Assembly: GCA_963930645.1 (NCBI GenBank)
Contig: OZ005659.1
Span: 157,790,034 to 157,854,033 of the forward strand
Source of the DNA: Salticus scenicus
Lineage: Eukaryota; Arthropoda; Arachnida; Araneae; Salticidae
Length of the DNA stretch: 64,000 bases
Direction of reading: 5' to 3'
Part shown: positions 12,260 to 23,852 of the stretch, in pieces
Layout of the letters: each line of letters begins with the position of its first letter
Position numbering within the stretch: the first letter of the stretch is position 1
The notes under the pieces: generated by a model
What the model saw: only the letters and a program-made list of their open reading frames with translations
Databases searched by the model: none
What the model was told of the DNA's origin: nothing
Made by a program: the position numbers and the translations under genes

Positions 12260-13045
12260 CTATTTGTGGAATTCCCAACATTGGGTTTTATAATCTGTAA
12301 ACATTTTTAATGATTAAATGTAAATATTTATTCCAGTAAAAGAACAAAATATCTTCTTTTTCTTAAATTATTCTTCAAGGATTAATTTAAACAAAATTAG
12401 ATTATAATGGCCCATAAATTATTACTTGGAGAACTCTTAACAAAAATATATTTCTTATTCAAATAAAATGCGGCTGCATAAGTTTATTAAATAGTGTGTA
12501 GCATATTATGATTTAATGGTAAATATCTCATTTTACATACAAAATATATTCGATTATCTACGAATATCTTGCAAGAAATATAGCACAATATTTTCTTATT
12601 ACTGATGCGGAATTTGAAGGATAATTAAATTAAGGTATGCAAAATCATTCAGTTATAAATCAAAATATTTATTTATTAATATCTAAATATACTTGATAGA
12701 TTACTTAGTGTAATAGAAATATAATCATTCCCTGATTACTTTCATGATCTTTTGTATGTTCCAGAAGATGAGTAAGATATTAAATTATTCCAGAGATCGT
12801 TTTGAAAGATAAATGAATGCAAACTGTATGCATTATTCCTAATTTCATCCTAAAGCTATTGTCAAGAAATTGAATGCAATATAATTTTAAATTTATATTC
12901 ATATCGGGGATTATTATGCTTATGCTTCTCCAGATAAAATAGTAACTGACAGTGACCAATAAATTAATATCTAGTGGTCTTTATCCAATGGATGAATAAC
13001 ACATTTTTATTATTTTTTTTTCCATTAAAAAAGTAATTTACAAAG
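12260..13045 (+). repeat. Local duplication family R, copy 3
   Basis: Third collinear copy, with landmarks 'ttttaatgattaaatg', 'ggagaactcttaac', 'aatatctaaatatacttgat', 'ttgtatgttccagaagatg' and 'cagataaaatagtaactgac'. A partial further unit continues to about 13370, where PLE-A inserted. Confidence 0.75.
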
Positions 13046-13357
13046 AGTATCAAATTTATTAACGTATGGTTTTACAGTCTATTATTATTTTTAACGATAA
13101 AATGTAAGTTCTTAAAAAAAGACGGAAAAGCACTGTTAAATTAAAATAATAATAATAAATAAATAAATAAATAAATAAATAAAAATAAGCAACAAATAAT
13201 TAGATAAATAAGATACAAAGCCCTATAAATTTCTAATTGGAAAAATCTTAACATGCGGCTTTAGATTTATTTATTATTTAAAATGAGTAAAAATACATAT
13301 TTGTTCTACAAACTAAAAATATGACTTGTTTAATAATTTTTAATGATTAATTTAGAT

Positions 13358-13370
13358 ATATTTATTACGC
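13358..13370. repeat. Left target-site duplication of PLE-A insertion
   Basis: ATATTTATTACGC here is repeated exactly at 23967-23979, on the far side of the whole PLE-A/copia block. Confidence 0.85.
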
Positions 13371-13417
13371 AGTAGCAAGAAAATAAAACTTCTTCACACA
13401 CCATAAAATTTAAATCA

Positions 13418-13461
13418 GCACAACCGGTTCCGAAAGGACGTAGCCTTTCTTCATCAGGTGC
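13418..13461 (-). ncRNA. Minimal hammerhead ribozyme motif, PLE-A left copy
   Basis: On the - strand: GCAC, CTGATGA, A, GAAAGG, 6-nt loop, CCTTTC, GGA, ACCGGT, T, GTGC. Stem I is GCAC/GTGC (4 pairs), stem II is 6 perfect pairs, and ACCGGT is a perfect palindrome that can form stem III only between two RNAs. The core triplet after stem II should be GAA but reads GGA, so this copy is probably impaired. Small hammerheads in PLE terminal repeats that act as dimers are established (Cervera and de la Pena). Confidence 0.7.
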
Positions 13462-13752
13462 AAACACGTGCAACTGCCTTGGAGGCAAAAGCGAGACTGA
13501 AACAGGACAAAATCCAGAGGGGGAGGAGCAACACAAACAACCAATAGGAAGCAACATGCAGGGCAGGACCAATCAGAGAGGAACACACATACACACACAC
13601 CACAAAAAAGGAGGGAGAAAAGGAGTAAACTTTTTTTTTTTTTTTTTTAATTTCAATAATATTAAAATTTATCCATTAATTATTATTATTTTTATTTTAA
13701 TTAGAATTATTTTATTATAACTAATATGATGTTATAAACATAATGAAGGAAA

Positions 13753-16084
13753 TTATTTAATTGAATTAAACAAATTTTTCCAGGCTGTAGACAGCAAAGT
13801 GGAATCAGATTTTTCATTGACAATTTTATCACGATTAAGGTAAATAGCTAAATTTTCCAAAAAATCCAGTTCGGAAGCGCGATTGGCATGAAAGATAATT
13901 TTGGCACTCTTAAAATTAAAACTATGATCAAATTCCCAACTGTGCTTCGCAATAGAAGATTTAGAAATTTCTTGATTAACAACATACCGAGAATGTTCAC
14001 GTAAACGACATTCAAGATTTCTTTTAGTTTGACCAATATAAGATAAATCACAGTTATTACAAGGGACATTATAGATACCCCATTTTTTAAGCTCAGGAAC
14101 AGGGGATTTGGTTGAAGGGAAATGGAATTTATTGACAGGTTTAAAAATTACGTGAAAATTGAAACGCTTCAAAACTTTGGCTAATTTAAAACATAAGGGG
14201 GGATAAAAAGGTAAGACAACAAGATTATCAGGTTTAATTTTATCATCAATGGAAAGGGTAGAATTATAAGTTGGCCTACTGAACTTTTTGAGAGCTTTAT
14301 CAATTATAGAGGGTCTAAAACCTCTTTTAATAGCAACAGACTTTAAATAATTCAGTTCTTCTTTAAGAGAAGAAGTATCAGAACAAATTTTAAGGGCACG
14401 ATACACGTAAGTGTAAAAGGTGCCAATTTTTTGTTTAGCCGGATGATTAGAGAGAGCATGGGGAGGGTTAGAAACAGATTAAGGTTTCCTGTACACAGAG
14501 GTTTTAAAAGAGGAATCGTACCTAGTAACTAAAACATCAAGAAAGGGAAGTTGATTACAATTTTCTAACTCAAAGGTAAACTGAATATGGGGATCAATAG
14601 CATTAGCAATATTAAGAATGGCAGAAACATCAAACGGATTTTCAACAAGAATGAAAGTGTCATCTACGTAACGTAACCAGCATTTTAAATTTAACATCTT
14701 TAATAATTTTTCTTCAAAATAATGCATATAGATATCGGCAAGAATAGGAGACAAAGGATTACCCATACTTAAACCATCACACTGTTTATAAAATTTGTTA
14801 TTAAATTCAAAACTAGTTTGGGAAACACAGAGTTTAGTTAGATTGATAAATTCTTTGATTTCAATGTCAGAATAATGAAATTCGCGTAACCTTTTTTCTA
14901 AACAATTAAGGGCACCTTCAGTGGGGACGTTAGTAAATAAAGACTTCACATCAAGAGATAACATTGAGCAATTTACAGGATTCAAATTATTTAACTTCAT
15001 AACAAAATCATAGGAATTTTTTATAGTATGACTATTAGTGCTGCATAAAGGAGAAAAAAATAGAAGCTAAAAATTTAGAGAGGGGATAAGTAGCAGTACC
15101 AATATTCGAAACATTAGGTCTGAGGGGAACATTATTTTTATGAACTTTAGGTAAAGCATAAAAACGAGCACCAATTGCTGAAGAAGGGGAAACCGAGAAT
15201 TTGGTATTGTCATGAAGAACGGTGGAATTTTTAACAGCTTTTTGAACAGAGCTTAGAAGGGATTTAGTTTGGTCTTTTTTAATTTCAGTATAAGGTCCTT
15301 CAGATAAAAGAGAATTAACTTTATCAACATAATCAGTTTTGTCCATGAGAACAATCTGGCCACTTTTATCTCCTTTAGTAATGACAAGATTTTGATTAGA
15401 TTTAAGTTCCTTAAGAGCAACACTTTCAGATTTAGAAAGATTAGATTTATAATTGGAATTATTAGAAGAAATGCAATCAGCAAGAATATGGCACAGAGAT
15501 TCTTTTTGAGAGGTAGATATTTTACTATATTTTAAAGAAGCCTCAATGGGAGCAATTAATTTAGAAATTGAAGGTTTACAAGATTGGGAAAAATTTAAAC
15601 CGAGTTCTAACACTTTCTTTTGTTGGGCAGTTAAGTTATGTGAAGACAGATTAACAATGTAATTTTCTTCAGGAACTTTGTTAATTTTACGAGAGGATTT
15701 TTGGTTTTTACACAAAACAGAAAACTTAGAATCTAAATTACGCTGATGAGCAGAATTAAGTGAATGTAAGGATAAATAATTATCATTTTCCGAAACAGCA
15801 AAATCATTAAAGTTTTTTCCAAGGAAGAGATGAAGCTCATAAAGCTCTTCCTCAATTTTGGCGATACGTTGACGAAAATCTTGAATACAAGCATTTAAGA
15901 GAATAAATTTGGAACGAAATAAAGCTTTAGAAACTCTACCAGTTACAGGAACAGAACACTGCAATTTAATAAAATTAGGAATAACTTTGTTATATTTACA
16001 TTTTTGAAGAAATCTCAGATGGTTAAGAAATTTTACACGTTTACGTCTAAGTTTACAAAATCTGTTGAAATGGGAGTTAAACAT
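13753..16084 (-). pseudogene. PLE-A reverse transcriptase/GIY-YIG polyprotein, left copy (broken)
   Basis: Encodes the single retrotransposition protein of a Penelope-like element: a telomerase-related reverse transcriptase followed by a GIY-YIG endonuclease. I start it at the ATG at 16084, just after a pyrimidine-rich leader and before a basic stretch (Phe-Cys-Lys-Leu-Arg-Arg-Lys-Arg). The open frame extends upstream to 16267, but only through leader repeats. Visible motifs: LDVKSLFTNVP (RT motif A), GLSMGNPLSPILAD (motif B), RYVDDTFI (catalytic motif C), then GIYNVPCNNC...YIGQTKRN with two Cys between GIY and YIG and a later His-rich HSWEFDH. Breaks: one extra base in an A run at 15054-15060 (frameshift) and a stop codon at 14479-14481 after the VYRKP segment. 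Without the breaks it would be about 775 codons, the usual size. Its C-terminus differs from the right copy. Confidence 0.85.
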
Positions 16085-16130
16085 GGTAACACAAAAAGTT
16101 AAAATAAATACAAAAAATAATAAAACTACA

Positions 16131-16245
16131 AATTGGCAAAAAAGTAAAAGCATGCAAAAATAAATAAGTGACAAAAAGTAAAAGCATGCAAAAAATAAAT
16201 AAGTGACAAATACACAAAAAAGTAAAAGCATGCAAAAATATAAAT
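16131..16245 (-). repeat. Tandem repeat in PLE-A 5' leader, about 3 units
   Basis: Three units of about 35-45 bp, each with 'aaaagtaaaagcatgcaaaa' and, in two of them, 'aaataagtgaca' on the + strand. On the sense (-) strand they form a pyrimidine-rich leader directly upstream of the likely ATG at 16084. A CAG/GTATTT word at about 16256 on the sense strand could be a splice donor; PLEs are known to keep introns in this area, but this is only a suggestion. Confidence 0.7.
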
Positions 16246-16298
16246 GAAATAGAAATACCTGGAACACAGGATCGTGAATAAAAAAACTTAAAAAAAAA

Positions 16299-17034
16299 CC
16301 TTGGAAAAAACTTTAATGATTTTGCTGTTTCGGAAAATGATAATTATTTATCCTTACTTTCACTTAATTTTGCTCATCAGCGTAATTTAGATTCTAAGTT
16401 TTCTGTTTTGTATAAAAACCAAAAATCCTCTCGTAAAATTAACAAAGTTCCTGAAGAAAATTACATTGTTAATCTGTCTTCACATAACTTAACTGCCCAA
16501 CAAAAGAAAGTGTTAGAACTCGGTTTAAATTTTTCCCAATCTTGTAAACCTTCAATTTCTAAATTAATTGCTCCCATTGAGGCTTCTTTAAAATATAGTA
16601 AAATATCTACCTCTCAAAAAGAATCTCTGCGCCATATTCTTGCTGATTGCATTTCTTCTAATAATTCAAATTATAAATCTAATCTTTCTAAATCTGAAAG
16701 TGTTGCTCTTAAGGAACTTAAATCTAATCAAAATCTTGTCATTACTAAAGCAGATAAAGGTGGCCAGATTGTTCTCATGGACAAAACTGATTATGTTGAT
16801 AAAGTTAATTCTCTTTTATCTGAAGGACCTTATACTGAAATTAAAAAAGACCAAACTAAATCCCTTCTAAGCTCTGTTTAAAAAGCTGTTAAAAATTCCA
16901 CCGTTCTTCATGACAACACCAAATTCTCGGTTTCCCCTTCTTCAGCAATTGGTGCTCGTTTTTATGCTTTACCTAAAGTTCATAAAAATAATGTTCCCCT
17001 CAGACCTATTGTTTCGAATATTGGTACTGCTACT
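16299..17034 (+). pseudogene. PLE-A polyprotein, right copy, 5' part (truncated, broken)
   Basis: Starts mid-ORF at the inverted-dimer junction. It matches the left copy from the segment around residue 105 of that protein (Leu-Gly-Lys-Asn-Phe-Asn) through the N-terminal RT region (KVHKNNVPLRP). A single base change makes a stop at 16879-16881 where the left copy has Gln. The frame then stays open to the copia insertion point at 17034. The reading phase continues exactly at 22320 after the copia and its 5-bp duplication are removed. Confidence 0.85.
17030..17034. repeat. Left target-site duplication of copia
   Basis: CTACT at 17030-17034 is repeated at 22315-22319, directly outside the two LTRs. 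The uninterrupted sequence is seen in the left PLE-A copy. Confidence 0.95.
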
Positions 17035-17553
17035 TGTTGAAAATTTTGACAATTATCTGCCCAATATAATTCACAGACTATCAAAACTTTTTCTTTCGGT
17101 TGGAACTGTAAAGAGAAAACAAATGAGGCATCTGCGCATGTCTATAAAAAACCGCTCGCACCTGCATGATGTATATGTATTTTCTTCACTAGTCGTAATG
17201 TAGCATTTGTAATGTTCGGAGCGTTTTCAGTTGCTCCGTAACTTAAACTCATTTTATTATTTTTCTATTCTTTTATTAAATACTTTTAAGACAAAGTCAT
17301 CTCATAATTGAGTATGCTGAATTAATCACATCTAACAGATAATTTCTTTCTAGAAGAGTTTATGATTTAGCCGTCTAAAGAAGAATAGATTGAACGGATG
17401 CCCGATCATTGAATACAGGTAAGAAGATTCTCTTAATTAAAAATACCTGTAAGATTATTCTATCATATATATGTATATAATTAAAATAGATATGTGTGAT
17501 ATTTGCGATATTACAAAATAAAATTCTGTTCTACCGAGGCGTTTAAAATAACA
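17035..17553 (+). repeat. copia 5' LTR
   Basis: TG...CA ends. TATAAAAA at 17143-17150 is a promoter candidate and AATAAA at 17517-17522 a polyadenylation signal candidate. CAG/GTAAGA at 17416-17424 is a consensus splice donor. Matches the 3' LTR nearly throughout. Confidence 0.95.
17143..17150 (+). promoter_or_regulatory. copia LTR TATA box
   Basis: TATAAAAA about 110 bp into the LTR, repeated in the 3' LTR at 21900-21907. Transcription would start roughly 25-30 bp downstream and include AATAAA near the LTR end. Confidence 0.55.
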
Positions 17554-17567
17554 GATTATGAGACTGA
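17552..17567 (+). promoter_or_regulatory. copia primer-binding site, elongator tRNA-Met anticodon arm
   Basis: CA of the LTR end plus GATTATGAGACTGA is the reverse complement of the conserved anticodon arm of eukaryotic elongator tRNA-Met (CAGTCTCATAATCTG, with the CAT anticodon). Drosophila copia is primed by an internal half-tRNA fragment of initiator tRNA-Met, so an internal rather than 3'-terminal primer site is normal for this group. Here the matching tRNA is the elongator type. Confidence 0.8.
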
Positions 17568-17883
17568 ATAAAAAATGTCACACTTTCTATATATATAAAT
17601 TCATTTATATAAATATAAGAAAAATACTAGTATTCTATTTTTTAAGATAATATGAAATGGAATGTATTAAAAATACAAAAATAATAAATGAATTGAAATA
17701 AAATTAGATTTAAAAAGGCATCTGTTCAAAATAGAACTGAAACCAAAAGTTTTGGTTTGAAAAATTAATGTTCTAAAAAAAAAAAAAAAAAAAAAAAAAC
17801 TCAGTTGAATTGTAATTAAGTATAATAAGAAAAGAAATATTATATAATCAAAATATTTGCAGTGATTAAATAATAAAGTTAAA

Positions 17884-19071
17884 ATGGCTTTTGCGAAAGA
17901 TGTTTCAATAATCGACAAACTGAATTTCACAAATTATGATTTGTGGAAGTTTAAAATTGAAATGATGCTATGTAAAGAAAATTTGTTTGAATTGATAACA
18001 GACGAACCTCCAAATCCTGTCACTAATGAGTGGACAATAAAGGATCGCAAAGCCAAAGCGATCATTAATTTATCGATAGAAGATGACCAAATCGTACATA
18101 TAAAAAATCTCGCGACAGCTAGGCAAACGTGGGACACTTTAAAAAGAATTCATGAGCGTTCGAACTTGTCCAGTAAACTATTTCTATTGAGAAAATTATA
18201 TTCTGCTAAACTAGCAGAGGGTGAAAATCCATCCCAACATCTAACGCACATATATCAGATCCGTGATAGACTGACCGCTATAGGTGAAGTGATAAATGAT
18301 GAGCACATGTCAGCTCTTATGCTATGCTCATTTCCTCCAAGCTTCGACACCTTGATTACTGCAATTGAATCTAGAGATCAGGAAGACTTGACACCAGAAT
18401 TCATCAGGGGAAAATTACTAGACGAAGATTTAAAAAGATCAGAAAACAATCAAACAAATAATGAAAGCGCATATAAAATGCACATTAAAAATAAAACACC
18501 ACCACGAAAGTTTTGCAATTATTGCAAAAAGAGTTCGCATAATAAAAGCGATTGTTGGCATTTAAAAAATAGAGAAAGCAACGAATATAAACACAAAGAG
18601 AATGACTATAAAAATCCAAATAACTATCAAAGCAATTTCTACATTCGCAATAAATATAAAAACAAACAAAGATCAAACATGATGCAAGAAACGGAAAATA
18701 AAATGAAAAATCTGACTTTTGTGGTAGGAAATTCAAACAGAAACTCGTTTATCGTAGATAGCGGGAGTTCAAGCCATGTATGCAACAATATAAAAAGGTT
18801 CATGTCATTTAAAAACAATGATAAAACACAAGTTATGTTAGCCAATGGTCAATCTGTAATATCACAAGTTTGTGGAGATGTAAAAATAGAAGTGAGAAAT
18901 TCTAAAAACGAAATCAAACACATTACACTCAAAGACACGCTATTCATTCCTGAAATTGCCACAAATTTAATTTCAATAAAAAAGGCAACCGAGAATGGTT
19001 GTCAGGCAAAATTTAAAGAAAACACTTGTGAAATTAAATTTAAAATGAAGAATATATTTTTGCAACTGTAA
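17884..19071 (+). pseudogene. copia Gag-protease part of polyprotein (5' segment)
   Basis: 395 codons from ATG at 17884. Residues about 1-200 form the retrotransposon Gag region, with an aromatic/Trp N-terminus (LNFTNYDLWKFK) and a TWDTLKRIHE segment typical of copia-type Gag. A CCHC zinc knuckle (CNYCKKSSHNKSDC) lies at residues 211-224. The aspartic protease active site is FIVDSGSSSHVC with catalytic Asp at about residue 292. The frame is lost at about 19055-19061, where a T run is one base short; the downstream segment continues in another phase (frame of 19080). It would have assembled particles and processed the polyprotein. The stop at 19069-19071 is a consequence of the shift, not a natural Gag end. 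Confidence 0.9.
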
Positions 19072-19079
19072 CTGACAAT

Positions 19080-20840
19080 TTGTATGACGTTAAAACAAAT
19101 TATAACATACAGGAAAAGATAAACATGACACAAACTTGCGATAATAAAAATTGTGTTAAACTATGGCACAGTAGATTAGGACACAAAAATATTGCACAAA
19201 TAAAAGGACTCGTCAGTAAGGAAATGGCAACGGGAATTAAACTGAACAATTGTAAACACGATGATAATTGTGAAATTTGCATTATCTCAAAATTGAAAAA
19301 CGACTCATACTCCAAAGTAGCTACACACATGACAAAACAAACATTGGAAAGAATACATTCTGACCTCTGTGGGCCATTCCAGACACCTACGGTGGGTGGA
19401 AAAAGTTATTTTCTCACTTTCATCGATGATTACAGCCGCTACACTTATATATATCTGTTGAAAAATAAATATGAAGCTTTAGAAGCTTTCAAAAACTACC
19501 ATGCACTCACTTCCAATATATTTGGAAGAAAAATTAAAATTTTGCATTCTGACAATGGTGGTGAATATATGAACAAAGAGTTTGAAAAATGTCTTCAAAA
19601 TGAGGGTATACAACACCAACTAATTGTGCCCCATTGTTCTCAACTGAACGGCGTGGCGGAAAGGAAAAACCGTACTTTGGTCGAAATGACCAGATGCATG
19701 TTAAATGAGAGTCAATTAAATAAAAATTTCTGGGGAGAAGCGTTAATGACAGCAAACTATTTACAAAACAGACTACCAACAAGTGCCCGTGAAAAGACAC
19801 CATATGAGCTTTGGACTGGTATGAAACCAGACCTCTCAAAATTAAGAACATTTGGCTGCAAAGCTTATGTTTATGTGAACAAAACTGATAGAAAAAAGTT
19901 AGACAATAAAGCGAAGCGTGGAATTTTTATGGGTTATGATCTAAAAAGTAAAGGATATAGAATTTATATAAATAACAACATAAAAATCTGCAGAACAGTG
20001 AAATTTCTCGAAGAGCATGAAACTCACGAACATTCTCGAAACATTGACCAAAATGCAATTAATGAGGAATCTAAAATTCCTGTTATTCTAAACAATGAAA
20101 ATGATGTAACAGAAGAACACAATGAAATTCAGAATACACAAACCCTAAGGAGATCAGATAGAATAAACAAAGGGGTACCACCTGATCGTTTTGTTTTTCT
20201 GTCAACTGATACAAATTATATTGAACCGAAAACATTTGACGACATAGTAAACATGAAAGATCCTATTGAAAAAGAAAAATGGTTAGAAGCAACGGAAGAA
20301 GAAATAAAATCATTAAATAAAAATGAAACGTGGGATCTTGTTGATCCTGCACCTAATACACACATTGTTGGTTCCAAGTGGGCTTTTAAAGCAAAATACA
20401 ATGACTCAGGCAAAATTGAAAAATACAAAGCACGTCTAGTGGCAAGGGGTTTTAGTCAAAAGTATGGAACTGATTATGATGAGACTTTTGCCCCAGTGGC
20501 TTCTCATACAACAATCAGAACATTCTTGATAAATGCATTGTACAAAAATTTGCAGTTAACTCACGTTGACGTAAAAACCGCTTTCCTACATGGAGAACTA
20601 GAAGAAGACATTTTTATGAGCCAGCCAGAAGGCTTCATAATACCAGGACAAGAGAAAAAGGTCTGTAAATTACGAAAAGCCATATATGGCCTCAAACAAG
20701 CAGCCAGGTCTTCGAATACCAAAATCAATGACACACTAATCAAATTAAATTTTACTGCCTGTGAATCAGACAAGTGTTTATACAAAAGGTCAAAGGACAA
20801 TAATACAGTTTACTTACTTATTTATGTCGATGACATATAA
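19080..20840 (+). pseudogene. copia integrase-reverse transcriptase part of polyprotein (middle segment)
   Basis: The open frame really begins just upstream by phase change; 19080 is a Leu codon, not an independent start. Numbered from 19080, the integrase zinc domain has His30, His35, Cys64 and Cys67 (HX4H...CX2C). The catalytic triad is Asp95, Asp158 and Glu194 with exactly 35 residues between the last two (DD35E). The reverse transcriptase begins at about residue 400: KARLVARGFSQ, the DVKTAFLHGEL Asp motif, then LLIYVDDI at the end. The frame is cut by an in-phase TAA at 20838-20840, one codon after YVDD-Ile, inside the catalytic palm. Confidence 0.9.
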
Positions 20841-21769
20841 TTGGCAGGAAACAAAAATGAAATACAAGAAGTAATAAAGGAACTCGAAAACGAATTCGAA
20901 ATCACAAATCTAGGTCAAGTAAACAAATACTTAGGAATACAAATAGAAAGAGGTGATAATGGGACATTAGCTATACATCAGAAAAATAAAATAAATGAAC
21001 TTGTTAGGAAATTTAATTTGCAAGATTCCAAACCAATTAACACACCACTTGATCCAGTATACCAGAAAGATGACAAAATTGAAAATATTCTACCAAATAA
21101 CACCAAATATCGGCAAGCCGTAGGAGCTTTGTTATATATAGCAACGTTAAGCAGACCGGACATCTCGGCAGCAGTTAATATACTTAGTCGTAGAAATGAA
21201 CAACCGAGAGAAAAGGATTGGCAAGCCGCAAAAAGGGTAATCAAATATTTAAAAAGTACTAATGACTATAAAATAAAATATAATGTTGATCAAGAACCTA
21301 TTTTAAAAGTTTTTGCTGACGCCGACTGGGCAAATGACACACTTGATAGAAAATCTACAAGTGGTAATATATACTTTGTTGGAAAAAACCCGATTAACTG
21401 GACATCCAAGAAACAGAACTGCATAGCACTATCAACAGCTGAAGCTGAGTATATCTCGGCTGGAAATGCAGCAAAAGAAACAATATCAATATTAAAACTA
21501 CTAAAAGATCTTGATATGGAACAAAAACAACCAATCGTTATTTATGAAGACAATCAGGCCTGTATTAAACTCACTGAATCTGATAAGTACCAAAGTCGTA
21601 CAAAACACATTGATGTGAAATATCATTTAATTAAACAATTATGCGAACAAGGAATTATTAAATTGAAATATATCTCAAGCAAGGATTGACTGCTGATGTG
21701 CTCACTAAGGCACTACCTAAAGCAGCATTCATTAAACACAGAGACAAACTGCAGCTTATAAAAACTTAA
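20841..21769 (+). pseudogene. copia RT C-terminus and RNase H (3' segment)
   Basis: Continues in the same phase after the TAA. It carries the RT C-terminal part (LGIQIERG, TPLDP) and the RNase H domain: ADADWAN (Asp), STAEAEY (Glu), YEDNQACI (Asp) and the RTKHIDVKYH segment. The frame stops at 21687-21689. The expected Ala-Asp-Val-Leu-Thr-Lys tail is readable in another phase up to TAA at 21767-21769, so there is a small indel near 21685. Confidence 0.9.
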
Positions 21770-21780
21770 TATATATTGTG

Positions 21781-21790
21781 CAAGGTGGAG
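21781..21790 (+). promoter_or_regulatory. copia polypurine tract
   Basis: CAAGGTGGAG lies directly before the 3' LTR, as in many copia elements. It would prime plus-strand DNA synthesis. Confidence 0.75.
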
Positions 21791-22314
21791 TGTTGAAAAT
21801 TATGACAATTATCTGCCCAATATAATTCACAGACTATCAAAACTTTTTTCTTTCGGTTGGAACTGTAAAGAGAAAACAAATGAGGCATCTGCGCATGTCT
21901 ATAAAAAACCGCTCGCACCTGCATCATGTATATGTATTTTCTTCACTAGTCGTAATGTAGCATTTCTAATGTTCGGAGCGTTTTCAGTTGCTCCGTAACT
22001 TAAACTCATTTTATTATTTTTCTATTCTTTTATTAAATACTTTTAAGACAAAGTCATCTCATAATTGAGTATGCTGAATTAATCACATCTAACAGATAAT
22101 TTCTTTCTAGAAGAGTTTATGATTTAGCCGTCTAAAGAAGAATAGATTGAACGGATGCCCGATCATTGAATACAGGTAAGAAGATTCCCTTTATTAAAAC
22201 TACCTGTAAGATTATTCTATCATATATATATATATATATAATTAAAATAGATATGTGTGATATTTGCGATATTACAAAATAAAATTCTGTTCTACCGAGG
22301 CGTTTAAAATAACA
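21791..22314 (+). repeat. copia 3' LTR
   Basis: 524 bp, TG...CA. It differs from the 5' LTR by about seven substitutions, one extra T in a T run and four extra bases in a TA run. Confidence 0.95.
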
Positions 22315-23852
22315 CTACTTATCCCCTCTCTAAATTTTTAGCTTCTATTTTTTCTCCTTTATGCAGCACTAATAGTCATACTATAAAAAATTCCTATGAT
22401 TTTGTTATGAAGTTAAATAATTTGAATCCTGTAAATTGCTCAATGTTATCTCTTGATGTGAAGTCTTTATTTACTAACGTCCCCACTGAAGGTGCCCTTA
22501 ATTGTTTAGAAAAAAGGTTACGCGAATTTCATTATTCTGACATTGAAATCAAAGAATTTATAAATCTAACTAAACTCTGTGTTTCCCAAACTAGTTTTGA
22601 ATTTAATAACAAATTTTATAAACAGTGTGATGGTTTAAGTATGGGTAATCCTTTGTCTCCTATTCTTGCCGATATCTATATGCATTATTTTGAAGAAAAA
22701 TTATTAAAGATGTTAAATTTAAAATGCTGGTTACGTTACGTAGATGACACTTTCATTCTTGTTGAAAATCCGTTTGATGTTTCTGCCATTCTTAATATTG
22801 CTAATGCTATTAATCCCCATATTCAGTTTACCTTCGAGTTAGAAAATTGTAATCAACTTCCCTTTCTTGATGTTTTAGTTACTAGGTACGATTCCTCTTT
22901 TAAAACCTCTGTGTACAGGAAACCTTTCTCTGTTTCTAACCCTCCCCATGCTCTCTCTAATCATCCGGCTAAACAAAAAATTGGCACCTTTTACACTTAC
23001 GTGTATCGTGCCCTTAAAATTTGTTCTGATACTTCTTCTCTTAAAGAAGAACTGAATTATTTAAAGTCTGTTGCTATTAAAAGAGGTTTTAGACCCTCTA
23101 TAATTGATAAAGCTCTCAAAAAGTTCAGTAGGCCAACTTATAATTCTACCCTTTCCATTGATGATAAAATTAAACCTGATAATCTTGTTGTCTTACCTTT
23201 TTATCCCCCCTTATTTTTTAAATTAGCCAAAGTTTTGAAGCGTTTCAATTTTCACGTAATTTTTAAACCTGTCAATAAATTCCATTTCCCTTCAACCAAA
23301 TCCCCTGTTCCTGAGCTTAAAAAATGGGGTATCTATAATGTCCCTTGTAATAACTGTGATTTATCTTATATTGGTCAAACTAAAAGAAATCTTGAATGTC
23401 GTTTACGTGAACATTCTCGGTATGTTGTTAATCAAGAAATTTCTAAATCTTCTATTGCGAAGCACAGTTGGGAATTCGATCATAGTTTTAATTTTAAGAG
23501 TGCCAAAATTATCTTTCATGCCAAACGCGCTTCCGAACTGGATTTTTTGGAAAATTTAGCTATTTACCTTAATCGTGATAAAATTGTCAATGAAAAATCT
23601 GATTCCACTTTGCTGTCTACAGCAAATTTTAATACACAGCTACTAAATTTTAATATTATTGAAAAAAAAAAAAATGTTTACTCCTTTCCTCCCTCCTTTT
23701 TTGTGGTGTGTGTGTACGTGTGTTCCTCTCTGATTGGTCCTGCCCTGCATGTTGCTTCCTATTGGTTGTTTGTGTTGCTCCTCCCCCTCTGGATTTTGTC
23801 CTGTTTCAGTCTTGCTTTTGCCTCCAAGGCAGTTGCACGTGTTTGCACCTGA
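22315..23852 (+). pseudogene. PLE-A RT/GIY-YIG polyprotein, right copy, 3' part (open)
   Basis: Continues the right PLE-A copy after copia and is open throughout. It has RT motif A (LDVKSLFTNVP), motif B (GLSMGNPLSPILAD), catalytic YVDD at 22737-22748, FLDVLVTRYD, then the GIY-YIG endonuclease: GIY at 23328-23336, two Cys in VPCNNC between GIY and YIG, YIGQTKRNLECRLREH, HSWEFDH, and a Glu in ELDFLENL as the likely metal ligand. The Cys pair and His pair fit the zinc-binding CCHH type of PLE endonuclease. Relative to the left copy the last 20 or so codons are replaced after a deletion near 23630. The frame then runs on to TGA at 23850, which is part of the ribozyme core. Non-functional as a gene because its 5' half is truncated and split. 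Confidence 0.85.

Larger units (their letters stand above)
17035..22314 (+). mobile_element. Ty1/copia LTR retrotransposon, full length, coding-defective
   Basis: 5280 bp bounded by direct LTRs of 519 and 524 bp that start TGTTGA and end AACA, with a 5-bp target duplication. Domain order is gag zinc knuckle, protease, integrase, reverse transcriptase, RNase H, which is the copia order (integrase before RT). The LTRs differ by about seven substitutions and two small indels, mainly around a TA run, so insertion is fairly recent. Coding breaks are a frameshift near 19060, a stop at 20838 and a frameshift near 21685. It could move only if proteins are supplied in trans. Confidence 0.95.

Noticed and set aside
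13330..13598. Overlapping Cys/Pro-rich frames on the - strand
   Set aside because: They read the PLE-A 3' untranslated region and ribozyme in non-coding phases.
16910..17203. Open frame of 97 codons spanning PLE-A and the copia LTR
   Set aside because: It crosses the copia insertion point in a frame different from the PLE protein; a chance frame.
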